Assembly: GCA_944989445.1 (NCBI GenBank) | Contig: CALYLW010001097.1 | Coordinates: forward strand, 62,001 to 126,000 | Direction: 5' to 3' | DNA length: 64,000 bases | Source of the DNA: Ampullaceana balthica | Lineage: Eukaryota > Mollusca > Gastropoda > Lymnaeidae | Shown: positions 15,601 to 30,600 of the stretch, piece by piece | How the letters are laid out: each line of letters starts with the position of its first letter | How positions within the stretch are numbered: position 1 is the first letter of the stretch | Translations under genes and position numbers: made by a program | The notes under the pieces: generated by a model | The model's input: only the letters and a program-made list of their open reading frames with translations | The model's database searches: none | What the model was told of the DNA's origin: nothing

Positions 15601-18600
15601 CATGCAGTCTTTGTTTTCACATTTACTCAATGTCACAAATTTGTTGTTAAATGTACATAGCCTTTTTTTTCTCGTTTTTTTAAAACATATTAAAACATAT
15701 TACATATACTCAGTCACAAATTAGTTGCTAAATTACACAATGTCCCCCGCAGCATGCTGTTTTACAAAGTTTTTATTTCAAAGCATTAGCCGAGTAGATT
15801 GAAAGCTTTAACCCTTGATAAACTTTATATATGATGCTGGCTGTGTTCATAGATGTTTTATATATGATGCTGGCTGTGTTCATGGATGTTTTATATATGA
15901 TGTTGGCTGTGTTCATAGATGTTTAATATATGATGCTGGCTGTGTTCATGGATGTTTTATATATGATGCTGGCTGTGTTCATAGATGTTTTATATATGAT
16001 GTTGGCTGTGTTCATGGATGTTTTATATATGATGTTGGCTGTGTTCATGGATGTTTTATATATGATGCTGGCTGTGTTCATAGATGTTTGATATATGATG
16101 TTGGCTGTGTTCATAGATGTTTGATATATGATGTTGGCTGTGTTCATGGATGTTTGATATATGATGTTGGCTGTGTTCATGGATGTTTGATATATGATGT
16201 TGGCTGTGTTCATAGATGTTTGATATATGATGTTGGCTGTGTTCATAGATGTTTGATATATGATGTTGGCTGTGTTCATGGATGTTTTATATATGATGCT
16301 GGCTGTGTTCATGGATGTTTTAGATATGATGCTGGCTGTGTTCATGGATGTTTTATATATGATGTTGGCTGTGTTCATAGATGTTTTATATATGATGTTG
16401 GCTGTGTTCATAGATGTTTTATATATGATGTTGGCTGTGTTCATAGATGTTTTATATATGATGTTGGCTGTGTTCATAGATGTTTTATATATGATGTTGG
16501 CTGTGTTCATGGATGTTTTATATATGATGTTGGCTGTGTTCATGGATGTTTTAGATATGATGTTGGCTGTGTTCATAGATGTTTTATATATGATGTTGGC
16601 TGTGTTCATAGATGTTTTATATATGATGTTGGCTGTGTTCATGGATGTTTTAGATATGATGTTGGCTGTGTTCATAGATGTTTTATATATGATGTTGGCT
16701 GTGTTCATGGATGTTTTATATATGATGTTGGCTGTGTTCATAGATGTTTTATATATGATGTTGGCTGTGTTCATGGATGTTTTATATATGATGTTGGCTG
16801 TGTTCATGGATGTTTTATATATGATGTTGGCTGTGTTCATAGATGTTTTATATATGATGTTGGCTGTGTTCATGGATGTTTTATATATGATGTTGGCTGT
16901 GTTCATAGATGTTTTATATATGATGTTGGCTGTGTTCATGGATGTTTTAAAATTTTATCAATAAAAAATAAAATCCCCTGCAATTACCAAATAAATTAAT
17001 AATATAATAAAGTCAAAAATTTCCATAAAATAAAGAATTATGAGAAAAACTGTCCATCAATGAACTCATCACTGACCTTCTGGACATCCACCCTGCACCA
17101 CTCGTTGATCAGTCGGCGGACACTCATGGCGTCATCTTTGGCCACCGCCTCCCATATACCTGGCTACAGACAAACAAGGAGATTGCATTACAGAAATGAT
17201 GGATAGTTGGGAAGGTCTTAGTATAACAGGTGAGGTCCTAATGTAACAGGGGAGGTCCTAGTGTAACAGGTGAGGTATTAGTGTAACAGGATAGGTCGTA
17301 GTGTAACGGGTGAGGTCCTAGTGTAACAGGGGAGGTCCTAGTGTAACAGGGGAGGTCCTAGTGTAACAGGTGAGGTATTAGTGTAACAGGATAGGTCCTA
17401 GTGTAACAGGGGAGGTCCTAGTGTAACAGGGGAGGTCCTAGTGTAACAGGTGAGGTATTAGTGTAACAGGATAGGTCGTAGTGTAACGTGTGAGGTCCTA
17501 GTGTAACATGTGAGGTCCTAGTGTAACATGTGAGGTCCTAGTGTAACAGGTGAGGTCTTACTGTAACGTGTGAGACTTTTCTGTAACAGGGGAGGACCTA
17601 GCGTAACAGAGGTGGTCTTAGTGTAACATGGTAGGTCCTTGTGTGGTCGGGGTGGTCTTGGTGAACAAAGGACGATCTTTGGATAGAACTGGTGGTCCGA
17701 GTAAAGTAGGAATGCTCCCAGGGTAATAATATTGAAAAGGGGGGGGGGATCTGATGTATTATGGTTGGTGCTAGTGTTGGAGCGGTGGCGCATGTGTATA
17801 GATGGGCGGCGGATGCACACATGTACTTTTTTAAAAAGGGTACAACAAAAGGGTGTGTTAGGGTGAGGTCAAGGTTATCAGGCAAGGGTATGTTAGGGTG
17901 GGGTCCGTCAAGGTTATCGTGGAAGGTCCTTGTGTTGACAATTTGAGGGAAGGTCTGGGTCTATAGCAAATTTAATGTTGGTAAGCCACTATGGATTTTT
18001 AGCCAGCCGGATCTTGTCTTCATTTTTAGCTGACTTCATGATCAAAGGAGCGAAACAAAACGAGCGAAGAGAAATAGAGAGAAAGAGGGAGGTAGAGTGT
18101 TGGCTTGAGAGTGGCCCAAATCTCCTCAGATGACTCCCCCCACCCCCGGGCCCGACTTGATGATGCTAATAATTGAGAAGATTGCGTATTAATTTGGTGA
18201 TTTAATGCTCGTTAAAAATTTTAACATTTCATAGAATCAATAATTGGCTAGATCGATAAACGGATGCTACATTAAATGAGACATTAGATCATTAGATGAG
18301 ACGGAATCACAATCATGTAATTGGCTTTGTTTCCTTCATTTTATATTACAGCGTATTTGTGATTACATGTTCATGTTTCATTAAGTGTAACCCCCCCCAA
18401 CCTCCCCCCTCCCACACACACACACACAGACACATTTTTTGTATGTTTGTTTAACCTTCATAATTTATGTAAATTGTGATTTCCCTTTCGTTTATTTAAG
18501 ATTATTTGAAAGCTTTCATCGAATCGATAATAGGCATCACCAGGGATGGTGTCTTCAGATGCGGTACAAAATCAATCACGTATTTCTTCCTCTTCTACCC

Positions 18601-21600
18601 CGCTCCAGTAACAGCAATGGAAAAATTTTGGCACTGTTATGCTGGGTTCCTTTTCTATTGGCACCCTGTTCTGTTGGCACCCTGTTCTGTTGGCATCCAG
18701 TTCTATTGGCAGCCTGTTTTTTTCGGCCCACTGTCCTGTTGGCACCATGTTTTGTTGGCACCATGTTTTGTTGGCACCATGTTTTGTTGGCACCATGTTT
18801 TGTTGGCACCATGTTTTGTTGGCACCCTGTTCTGTTGGAACCATGTTTTGTTGGCACCCTGTCCTGTTGGCAGCCAGTTCTTTTGGCAGCCTGTTTTGTT
18901 GGCACCATGTTTTGTCGGCACCCTGTCCTGTTGGCACCTTGTCCTGTTGGCACCTTGTCCTGTTGGCACCCTGTCCTGTTGGCACCTTGTCTTGTTGGCA
19001 CCCTGTCCTGTTGGCACCCTGTCCTGTTGGCAACTTGTCCTGTTGGCACCTTGTCCTGGTAGCTCCAATGACACCCATTTAAGTTGTATTTTTGTTTTCC
19101 AACCCGTATGAGGGTGTCACATGGTGTGATCTACGCACCAAACAACAATTGCTCAGGTTTTAAAGTGAGCGATAAATCGCGATAAGATGAACTCACACGA
19201 ACATGACTTGATCCCACGCAATGGTAACGTGAAGCCACCGCCATCTGTACCAATCAATGAGATATCATCACTCTGCAGGAGCCGGTGAACACTTGGAACC
19301 CCATTACCCCAACCAAGGCCCAGAGTCAACACTCAGTCCATGCAAACACGACCCCCAAGTGAGTACAAAGCGTTGGTAGAAGCAAATATGTGAGATACTG
19401 TGATAATATTAGCTCTAGGTTAGAGGGGCCCGCCTCAACCCATAGTGATTAACACCCAACAAGAGTTATCGCACCATGCGGGTTTTACTATAATTGTATC
19501 GTTTTTAATGCTCTACGCGGGTCTAACTGAAGTTGATATTATCAAAACAAATTTTAGTTTTTAGGTAATGTTTAATAATAGGTACAGTAATAATTCAGAC
19601 CACAGGTGCTGTTAAATATTACAACTTTTGTATATCAAATTAAGATAACTTATTTGTCAGGTACTGTGTATTTCCAAGAAATTGCATATCCAAGGTTTAG
19701 TATCTCCCTGTATAGTCTGTCTCAGGATTTTACCAAACTGTCTTTCTCCATGACGAAGTCTTCAATAGTGTTCTTGTCTCGTCGACTGTATACATTACAT
19801 ATTGTATTTATGATGGACCATAGTTCTCAGGACTCAGGTCCTGTATATTTTGAGCAACTTTTATAAACGTGATGTTCATAATGTGATATCCATAATGTGA
19901 TGTCGATACTGTAATGTCTATAATGTAAAATTATGCTGTGATGTCTATGGTGTGATGTCCATAATGTGATGTCTATGCTGTGATGTCCATAATGTGATGT
20001 ACATGCTGTGATGTCCATAATGTGATGTCTATGCTGTGATGTCTATAATGTGATGTACATGATGTGATATCCATAATGTGATGTCTATAATGTGAAGTCC
20101 ATGCTGTGGTGTCTATAATGTGAAGTCCATGCTGTGATGTCTATGCTGTGATGTCCATAATGTGATGTCCATAATGTGATGTACATGCTGTGATGTCTAT
20201 GCTGTGATGTCCATAATGTGATGTACATGATGTGATGTCCATAACGTGATGTCCATGCTGTGATGTCCATAATGTGATGTACATGCTGTGATGTCCATAA
20301 TGTGATGTCCATGCTGTGATGTCTATGCTGTGATGTCCATAATTTGATGCACATGCTGTGATGTCCATAATGTGATGTACATGCTGTGATGTCCATAATG
20401 TGATGTACATGCTGTGATGTCCATAATGTGATGTCTATGCTGTGATGTCTATAATGTGAAGTCCATGCTGTGATGTCTATGCTGTGATGTCCATAATGTG
20501 ATGTACATGCTGTGATGTCCATAATGTGATGTCCATGCTGTGATGTCCATGCTGTGATGTACATGCTGTGATGTCCATAATGTAATGTCCATGCTGTGAT
20601 GTCCATGCTGTGATGTCCATGCTGTGATGTCCATGCTGTGATGTCCATGCTGTGATGTCCATGCTGTGATGTCCACAATGTATACCAACATTACACTAAC
20701 AGTACTTACTCTACTACATGTACTTACCACGTATCGGGAGAATATTTTCCTCACTGCTATTGAAACCTGTGGTGACGTCATCACGAACTCTAACGGGAAT
20801 TCCCCATGCTACGGAGTCCATGTGAATAGTATAAAAATAAATAACATTAACCATTATGTGCAGAGCTAGGATTTAAAAAAATAAATAATTTGACACAGAT
20901 CTCTGAATGTAATACATATAAATTCTGAATGTAATAAAATGATATAAAATGTAAGAGACAACTGACAGAAATTAATTGAGAGAATGCCAGATTGCAACTG
21001 ACATATGCAAGTAAAAAGTCTAGCATGTGATGTAGTACTGTGGCAACTATGTCTCCACTCTCCACTGTAATGAAAGTAGGAAATAGATTGAATGAAAATG
21101 TAAGAGAATTTTAGAATAAGACAACATGTGTAGTGTGTAGTATGGTAAGTGGTATCCCAAATTTGGTTTATTTACAATGTCATTAGTACTAAGGCTGTTA
21201 GATCACGGTTTGCTCCTTTGCACTTTATTAGCTGCTTGACAGTTATTGTCTCCCTTAAAGTTTTGGCAGAGGTAATGTCCCTTACCTTGTTAGCTATAGG
21301 GCAATGGTAGTGTCCCTTACCTTGTTAGCTATAGGGCAATGGTAATGTCCCTTACCTTGTTAGCTATAGGGCAGTGGTAATGTCCCTTACCTTGTTAGCT
21401 ATAGGGCAATGGTAGCGTCCCTTACCTTGTTAGCTATAGGGCAATGGTAATGTCCCTTACCTTGTTAGCTATAGGGCAGTGGTAATGTCCCTTACCTTGT
21501 TAGCTATAGGGCAATGGTAGTGTCCCTTACCTTGTTAGCTATATAGAAGTCAGCATTACACCGCAGGAAGGCCTCCACAACGTCAGGGTCCGACTGGCCG

Positions 21601-24600
21601 GACTTCAGGTAGTACATCAGCGGGGTGTTGCCGTCCTGTGGCAGACAAGAAACTACTTTAGAGATCGCACTTGATCACATGAGTTAAACTCAAGGCCCGC
21701 GGGCCACATCAGGTCAAAAGTAAAATTGTATCGGGCCAGAGAAATTTTGACCAATATACACTTAAATCTAACCAAAGACAGATAATGTAATGGTCATTTT
21801 TTAAATGGCCCTGCGATATGTAGTGCAAATAAAATTCCCTATTTATGAAAACATCAATTTTGAACCAAGTTAACGCTGTGGTTTACCCCAGTTCGCAAGG
21901 CGCTATAGTAACTTTGAGGCGCATAATAAAGTAATTTAAAGCTGTTGCTTAAAAATGAGCAATAAGTGTAAACTGCATCTGTAGATTTGATGATGTAGCT
22001 ATAAGAGAGCTGCAGTGTAATGGGACAATAAAAGCAACGCATGGCAATGTAGGTCTTGACTATTTATCCGGTTCTGCCCGAAACCTTACGTGTCATTTGA
22101 GTTTTCGCCCGCAAAGCGATTGAAGTTGACAACCCTGTACTAACTTACATACATGTTATGAACAATCTTGAGATTTAATCTCTTGAAGATTTGGCTAACA
22201 CCTGGGCAACACTTCTACTGATGGGCAGTGCCATACAACTTATAGCGTTACGCTCTCTCGCCGTCCTAACCCACCGATAATGTCCAGCGCGGGGCACGAA
22301 GCCAGCAAGTGCATTAACCTTTTCAGAGGCTAGGCTGCAATGCCGACAGTTCAAGCACCTGTATTAGATATTTGACAATGACAGAAATGACGGGGAAGAC
22401 TACAAAAACTATAGAGCACGCGTGGCGGGCCATATTCCATGAAATAAAGATTTGTGAGGGCCGGATTAAGATAATTTTTAAAAAATGACCTACATTGAGA
22501 GGTTGTTTTTTTAAAGCAAAATTTTAATGTGAAGAGTGAAACTGAGATCTTGAATGTAGTAAATAGGCGAGAAAAGGCGCAATGCCACTGGTTTTGATAC
22601 GTGTGATAGCACGCAGGTGAGAGTTAGTTCTTGTTAAAATTCATAAAGGAAAATGTCTGCTCACACAAGCATGTCGAGCTAAACAAGCTGAGTATTTTCT
22701 TAGCAAATGTTCGAATTTCTTGAAGTCCGTCTTTATCCAGCTGACGTTAAAGGTCAACGAGAGAAAGCGGTTGTTGTCTGCTGCGACATTCAGCATAAGT
22801 TTGTTACTCAACGTGTTCCAGTTGCAGTTAACCTGGAGCACCATCATGGTCCACAGACAAAGGCAAAGAGAAAAACGTAATTTACTTCTCATTAGTTGCA
22901 TAAGTCCTAAAAGCGTATTTGAAATTTATCAGCCAGGAATATGATATCTGCAACATAGATCAACCTTTGCTCATTGAAATTTCTCTCTGGAAATGATTGT
23001 CATTTCTCTCTTGTCATGATTTCCTGTAGTGAAGGGGAATGTGTGGTGGGGACGCGGTGGTCGAGTGGCAACGCACTGGACTGTCGTACCGATGGTCACG
23101 GGTTCGAATCCGTGTGAAGGCAAGGGTTTGTTCCCGGGGCCTAGGGCGTCCCTGAGTCACCCCGCTCCAAATGGGTACCTAACACTACATGTAGTTAGGC
23201 GGCTGGGTAATGCGTGGAACCCACAAAGCCGTGGCCTGTGAGCGCTGCATCACTTGCCAAACAGATCATCTGTCATGGTCTGTGGACGCAACTATCTTCT
23301 GCATAGAAGGAGCGTCTGTATAGATAAGATAAGATAAGATAAGATAGGCTGCATTTCAGACAGTTGCGTTTGAAAAAGTTGCAGATGTTCGCAAAAGGCC
23401 TTGATATGTGAACATAATTGGCTTAACACTGCACTGAAGACTTGTGTTTAACAGGTTTAGATGTCTTGTCACATCAACTAAAAATGCAAACTCTGCCAAC
23501 CAAGCAGTATTTAATAATTCTGGAATCGGTTGTTTCTTATTTTACGCGTATTGCCCAAATTCTTTTTTAATTGTGTAGGAGCGCTGGAGTGCTTTCCCCT
23601 GACTGAGCCTCTGACATCATTGTGAATTTGTGATACGCATCTTCGTTTTCTCCATGGATGTCAAGGAGAAACTGCTAAAACGGTTTGTGAAACAGAGCTT
23701 TAAAGCGAATAGTTTATAGCTTTTATCACTGGCTTAATGAGATAATCACATTAAAAATGTTTAGCACAAAGAACTTGTTGAATGATACAGAGATGTTTAA
23801 GAGCTTTGTCACCCTCTTCGCTGACATTGTTACAGACAAGTTTTGCTAGTCCACTGTGCTCACCAGTCATAACAGGGGTAACCTCTGTAGTAATTACACA
23901 TTTTTTCCCCATGGAATTTAATTTAACAAATCTGTTCCGCTTGTTTTTTCTTTAAGAGTCTGAAGGTCAAGTAATTGGTAAACAATAAAAACATTATCAA
24001 TTTTTGTCATCATTTGACTTACTCAAAACAGCACACAATTTCGACTTTTCTTATCAATACAATTTCGTTATAGAAATAATACGTCAGTCAATTAATTATT
24101 TCAGATGAGGCCGCGGGCCATTTAAAATTGCATCGCACGCCGGTTTTGGCCCGCGGGCCGGACTTTTGACACCCCTGCTTTATGGTCACCAATGTGAAAC
24201 CTGAAATTCAGACAAGGAACAGGAGAGACAACTATGTCTTAAAATCTAAAACAAACAAACGCAATGAAATAAATGAGTTTTTGATGTAAAACATTCTAGC
24301 CATTTTACTTTCTACTTTTTTGTATTGTGTTTTGTATGCTTTGTTAGTGTTCTATACTATTCACAATGAACGTAATAAGGAATACCAAGCTACTAAAATT
24401 ATTTTGTTAAAATTCAATTTACTCAATTTTCCAAACATTTGAGCACGTAATTTATTGTAAATCCATCGATGAAATAATTATGCAAATGATAAGTCTTTTT
24501 AAATGTGGCAACACCACTTCTTAAACTTACAAAAATTCATTTACAGGAAATACACAAACTTCATAAAAATTAGCAACCAATGACGAAAAACAAAAATGAG

Positions 24601-27600
24601 TGTCGGTAGTATGAAGGTCATTGACCGTGTCCCTCAACAACATGCTGAAAGGTTTATCCAAAGGAAGCAGTTCGCCCCTTATTAAAGACCAATTCAAAAA
24701 ACTTAAACAAATTTATCATCTTTAAACAATGGGAAGTAGGTAAACATAGAATTCCAAGATTCCACCCGGACAGACAAAGCGTATTGATAAAAATGTGATC
24801 AAAATAGCATTAACGCTGACTGGTATGAGCATACACTTGCCATTCCATCTCCATTAAAACAAAGACTCACTAACAGACATGAAATTAATATTATACGGAT
24901 TTTAAAATGAAATAAAAAGTTCCTAGTAGACGAACATTTGGACGTGAACTCGACTATTTCCACGTTCATCCCCTAACATGAGCCACTGAGTCACATGTAC
25001 CTGTTCCTGAACGTTCATCCCCTAACATGAGCCACTGAGTCACATGTACCTGTTCCTGAACGTTCATCCCCTAACATGAGCCACTGAGTCACATGTACCT
25101 GTTCCTGAACGTTCATCCCCTAACATGAGCCACTGAGTCACATGTACCTGTCCCTGAACGTTCATCCCCTAACATGAGCCACTGAGTCACATGTACCTGT
25201 CCCTGAGATCTATTTCCACGTTCATCCCCTAACATGAGCCACTGAGTCACATGTACCTGTTCCTGAACGTTCATCCCCTAACATGAGCCACTGAGTCACA
25301 TGTACCTGTCCCTGAACGTTCATCCCCTAACATGAGCCACTGAGTCACATGTACCTGTTCCTGAGATTTATTTCCACGTTCATCCCCTAACATGAGCCAC
25401 TGAGTCACATGTATCTGTTCCTGAGATTTATTTCCACGTTCATCCCCTAACATGAGCCACTGAGTCACATGTATCTGTTCCTGAGATTTATTTCCACGTT
25501 CATCCCCTAACATGAGCCACTGAGTCACATGTACCTGTTCCTGAGATTTATTTCCACGTTCATCCCCTAACATGAGCCACTGAGTCACATGTACCTGTTC
25601 CTGAGATTTATTTCCACGTTCATCCCCTAACATGAGCCACTGAGTCACATGTACCTGTTCCTGAACGTTCATCCCCTAACATGAGCCACTGAGTCACATG
25701 TACCTGTTCCTGAACGTTCATCCCCTAACATGAGCCACTGAGTCACATGTACCTGTCCCTGAACGTTCATCCCCTAACATGAGCCACTGAGTCACATGTA
25801 CCTGTCCCTGAACGTTCATCCCCTAACATGAGCCACTGAGTCACATGTACCTGTCCCTGAGATCTATTTCCACGTTCATCCCCTAACATGAGCCACTGAG
25901 TCACATGTACCTGTTCCTGAACGTTCATCCCCTAACATGAGCCACTGAGTCACATGTACCTGTCCCTGAACGTTCATCCCCTAACATGAGCCACTGAGTC
26001 ACATGTACCTGTTCCTGAGATTTATTTCCACGTTCATCCCCTAACATGAGCCACTGAGTCACATGTACCTGTTCCTGAGATTTATTTCCACGTTCATCCC
26101 CTAACATGAGCCACTGAGTCACATGTATCTGTTCCTGAGATTTATTTCCACGTTCATCCCCTAACATGAGCCACTGAGTCACATGTATCTGTTCCTGAGA
26201 TTTATTTCCACGTTCATCCCCTAACATGAGCCACTGAGTCACATGTACCTGTTCCTGAGATTTATTTCCACGTTCATCCCCTAACATGAGCCACTGAGTC
26301 ACATGTACCTGTCCCTGAGATCTATTTCCACGTTCATCCCCTAACATGAGCCACTGAGTCACATGTACCTGTTCCTGAACGTTCATCCCCTAACATGAGC
26401 CACTGAGTCACATGTACCTGTCCCTGAACGTTCATCCCCTAACATGAGCCACTGAGTCACATGTACCTGTCCCTGAACGTTCATCCCCTAACATGAGCCA
26501 CTGAGTCACATGTACCTGTCCCTGAACGTTCATCCCCTAACATGAGCCACTGAGTCACATGTACCTGTCCCTGAACGTTCATCCCCTAACATGAGCCACT
26601 GAGTCACATGTACCTGTTCCTGAGATTTATTTCAACGTTAACACAGATGAAAATATCGGGATGACGTCATTCAGCTTAAAAAAAAATATAAATATAAAGA
26701 AGAACGACACAACGAATAAAAATCTTCTTTTCCAAAAGCCTTTAACTGTAAAGACAGACGACGTAACGATCAAAGATTTTTAGATAAAAAGAAAATGGAT
26801 CCCATATTTCAGTAAGGCCCGTATTTCTCACAGCAGATTGATTATTCACTTAATGTTGTCTCGGTATCATGGCTATCTGTACATTCATAGTCGAAAAAAA
26901 ACCTTGCCTGACTTCGATCATTCAACGTAGTTTACCATTTAAAAGAGTATTTCAACGTCCGAATGTAGAGGGGACATATACACAACTATGACCAAAAGAC
27001 CGATGCAATTTACGAAATTATTTTATTCCCCCACCCTTTTTGCTCTCCATTTACCATCTCCCTCCATCACACCATCAAAGAAGTGCTGGAACTGAAGCCA
27101 GGTCATTTCCCAGTGACCAAAACAATTGTGAGTTTGTGACAAGTAGTTTGTGGATTCGTGAGGTAATCACGGACCTGAAGTTACTGCCCTGAAAAAAGAG
27201 TAGTGTGCCCCTGGTTCTCCTGTGATGTGAGTAATGGGAGGTAAAGATAAAAAATGGATGTTTCAGTTTCCATTCGTATTTTTGTTAAAGACACAACAAG
27301 CCCGGCCCTAACACTAAAGGAAACATCATCTAGTCATAACACAGGACACCACAACTCTCCTGGCACCACTGGACAACACTTTTTTTTACTGCCACTCTCT
27401 CACTGTTACACACTTACTGCCACTCTCCTAATGCCACATTCCGACTGTTGACCCAAGTCCTTAAACAACTGTTGAAATAAGCTGTTCTAAATCAGACCTT
27501 AACTAAAGCAAAATCAATTCTGCACTTACATCCACGTTATCAGAACAATGCAACGATGGACAGCCACATAGTCAGAACAATGCAACGATGGACATCCCCA

Positions 27601-30600
27601 TAGTCAGAACAATGCAACGATGGACATTCACATGGACAGAACAATGCAAAGATGGACATCCACATAGTCAGAACAATGCAACGATGGACATCCACATAGT
27701 CAGAACAATGCAAAGATGGACATCCACATTGTCAGAACAATGCAACGATGGACATCCACATAGTCAGAACAATGCAAAGATGGACATCCACATTGTCAGA
27801 ACAATGCAACGATGGACATCCACATAATCAAAACAATGCAACGATGGACATCCACATAGTCAGAACAATGCAACGATGGACATCCACATAGTCAGAACAA
27901 TGCAACGATGGACATCCACATAGTCAGAACAATGCAAAGATGGACATCCACATAGTCAGAACAATGCAACGATGGACATCCACATAGTCAGAACAATGCA
28001 ACGATGGACATCCACATAATCAAAACAATGCAACGATGGACATCCACATAGACACAACAATGCAACGATGGACATCCACATAATCAGAAAAATGCAACGA
28101 TGGACATCCACATAGACAGAACAATGCAACGATGGACATCCACATAGAACAATGCAACGATGGACATCCATATAGACACAACAATGCAACGATGGACATC
28201 CACATAGACACAACAATGCAACGATGGACATCCACATAGAACAATGCAACGATGGACATCCACATAGACACAACAATGCAACGATGGACATCCACATAGA
28301 CACAACAATGCAACGATGGACATCCACATAGAACAATGCAACGATGGACATCCACATAGACACAACAATGCAACGATGGACATCCACATAGATCAGAACA
28401 ATGCAACGATGGACATCCACATAATCAGAACAATGCAACGATGGACATCCACATAGAACAATGCAACGATGGACATCCACATAGACACAACAATGCAACG
28501 ATGGACATCCACATAATCAGAACAATGCAACGATGGACATCCACATAGTCAGAACAATGCAACGATGGACATCTACATAATCAGAACAATGCAACGATGG
28601 ACTTACGGCAAAGTCTCTTTATAGTCACCCCAAACTGAAAGACGGACAGCCATCCTTAACCATGATTAAGTCGAACAAAAAGAAGATTATCTACAGGAAG
28701 CAGAAATCTTGCCTTTTTACAACGATCAAGGCGAGGAAAGAAACGATCCTAAGTAAACGAACTTAAGTTTAAAGAGATGAATTATGCAAGACTTCAGTTT
28801 TTCCAAGAAAAATTATGCTGTCAGAGTTCAACAAAGTGATGCGGAAACATAGGTATATCTTGTAATATATAAAATTCCCATTTGAAACTAAACCAAGATG
28901 GAGGTGTTTGTCTCAATAAGAAATCAAAGCCTAATCTACCTCGCAGACGTAATGGTCAATGCTGTCCTCTGTTAAGTTGGGGGGTGGGTGGGTGGGTTTA
29001 TAAGCAACTTGACAACAAAACCACTGCATATTGGTCCCATCTCCAGAACCTCTACGGTAGTGTGGGGTGAGTCAAACAATGCATGGATTCAAGGAGGCTC
29101 ATTAAATGGTACAAGTTCTGTCTCTCTGACAGTACAGTATAATATGATCAATAATAAGTAATGCCATCTCATCAAAGTTTGTCCCGGAAGTAAGGCTTTT
29201 CACATGGGTTCATTAATGATTTGCAGCCTACTCTTAATGTTCGTCAATCAGAAATAAATGACTTTCAAGAAATATATTACATCCACGCAGTACTTAAACA
29301 CCAACCCCTGGCACAACACATATACACGCACAAGAAGAGGAAGAGAACGAACGGGAGTTGTCGATCGTATCGTAAAGATTTGTGTTCCACAATCGATTGT
29401 GGCCCCTTAATCTCCCGCGCTCCCCTGTTTGACGACAAGGAAGAAGGAAGTGACGAAATAATAGCACGGCTCTTTAGATGGTTCCGGAATACGGAGCTAC
29501 AACGACCTCTGCGTGTTAGGAGATCTGCCAAGTAGAGTTGTTCCATTTGGAATTGGGCGAATTTTCGGGGACATCAAAGCGGCAAGCTTTGGATTGAGTT
29601 TGAGGCCAACATTTTCTATAAAACAAATACCATTCACAGCCATTTTCATCATTATTGTTTCGTTGAGACATCAGCAAGCTTAAAATTATATTGCCACTGT
29701 GGCCTCGTATTTCTTTCTACATCAAGAGAAACATCATTTACACAATGATTGGATGTTCCCGCAATGGCTTAAAATTTTGGTCTGTTATCTTTTGTTTTTC
29801 TTCAATTTTGTAACGGTTGTCACATTAGTCTGTCATCATAAAATAGTAGTAAAATGTTGGTCCATTATCTTGAAGCAATAGCTGAATGTTGTTCTTTCAT
29901 ATTAAAGGGTGGTTGAAGCGTGTCTATATTCATGAAGTATTAGTTGAATATATGTCTTTCATCATAACGAAGCGGTCGAATATTGGTCTATTGTGTTATA
30001 GCAGCAGCCGAATGTTGGTCCAATTGGATAGTTACGAAATAGTAAGATTTGTGTGTGTGCAGAGTTCATTTTAAAATGCTATTATTTGTACAGTCCATCT
30101 TAAACAAAGAACTGAGAGAGCACCTACACCGCGGAAACGTTAGCTCAAAGGAGAGCGTCACACACAACATTGATAGAAAGCTGGAGGGGTGGGGGGGGGG
30201 CGACAAGACTTAAAGGCAACATTCAAATTGTGACAAACACAAGTGCCCTCTGCAGAAATAATAATACACTCGACATTAAACCTACATTTGACCGGACACT
30301 ACTGGTGGACACACGCTGTGTGAAAAGAGTGTGTTTACGTGTGTGGGGGGGGGGTTGTGTTAGGATAAAAAGTCATGACAAGACAAATAGAAGGTGAGAG
30401 AGATCGTTGGATGAATTTTTCAGAAAATAGCAGAAGAGAGCATGGGAAACAAAGTGTTGAGATCTTCTGACATAGAAGCAAAGTTAAGATGGAGATCAAG
30501 GGAGAGAAAGCATTGGATTTCCGTTGTTTTTATTAATCATTTAAGATGAATGGGATTCGATATACCCCGGAAATGACGGATGATTTAATGATAATAATTG

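Larger units (their letters stand above)
21681..24177 (-). mobile_element. Degraded hAT transposon with transposase remnants
   Basis: The right end reads CCGGACTTTTGACACCCCTG and the left end has the matching AAACTCAAGGCCCGCGGGCC block; the outer left bases are eroded. The CAGGGGTGTCAAA type of end is typical of hAT elements. On the - strand around 22610-22720 a frame reads [17 protein letters not shown], the hAT C-terminal dimerisation motif, and stops directly after. Upstream parts are broken by stops and shifts. A SINE is inserted at 23037-23347. The element lies in ankyrin intron 1. Confidence 0.8.

Noticed and set aside
15000..15660. Four overlapping frames of about 200 codons
   Set aside because: Product of the 21-bp array; only 14944-15027 on the - strand is a supported exon.
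15815..16999. Open frames of 394 and 338 codons on both strands
   Set aside because: They come from the 33-bp minisatellite in an ankyrin intron. Being open on both strands at once is typical of repeats.
24958..26635. Fourth exon-derived donor array (CAG/GTACATGTG in each unit)
   Set aside because: Donor-like on the - strand, but no exon with an open ankyrin-like frame adjoins the array, and the site is weaker than in the three accepted cases.
24958..28603. CRISPR array
   Set aside because: Regular repeats with spacers were considered, but the linkers are repeats too, units touch each other, and the window is eukaryotic with spliced genes.
29221..29546. Frames of 104 and 89 codons on opposite strands
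   Set aside because: Both strands are open, no similarity and no splice partner; likely chance.
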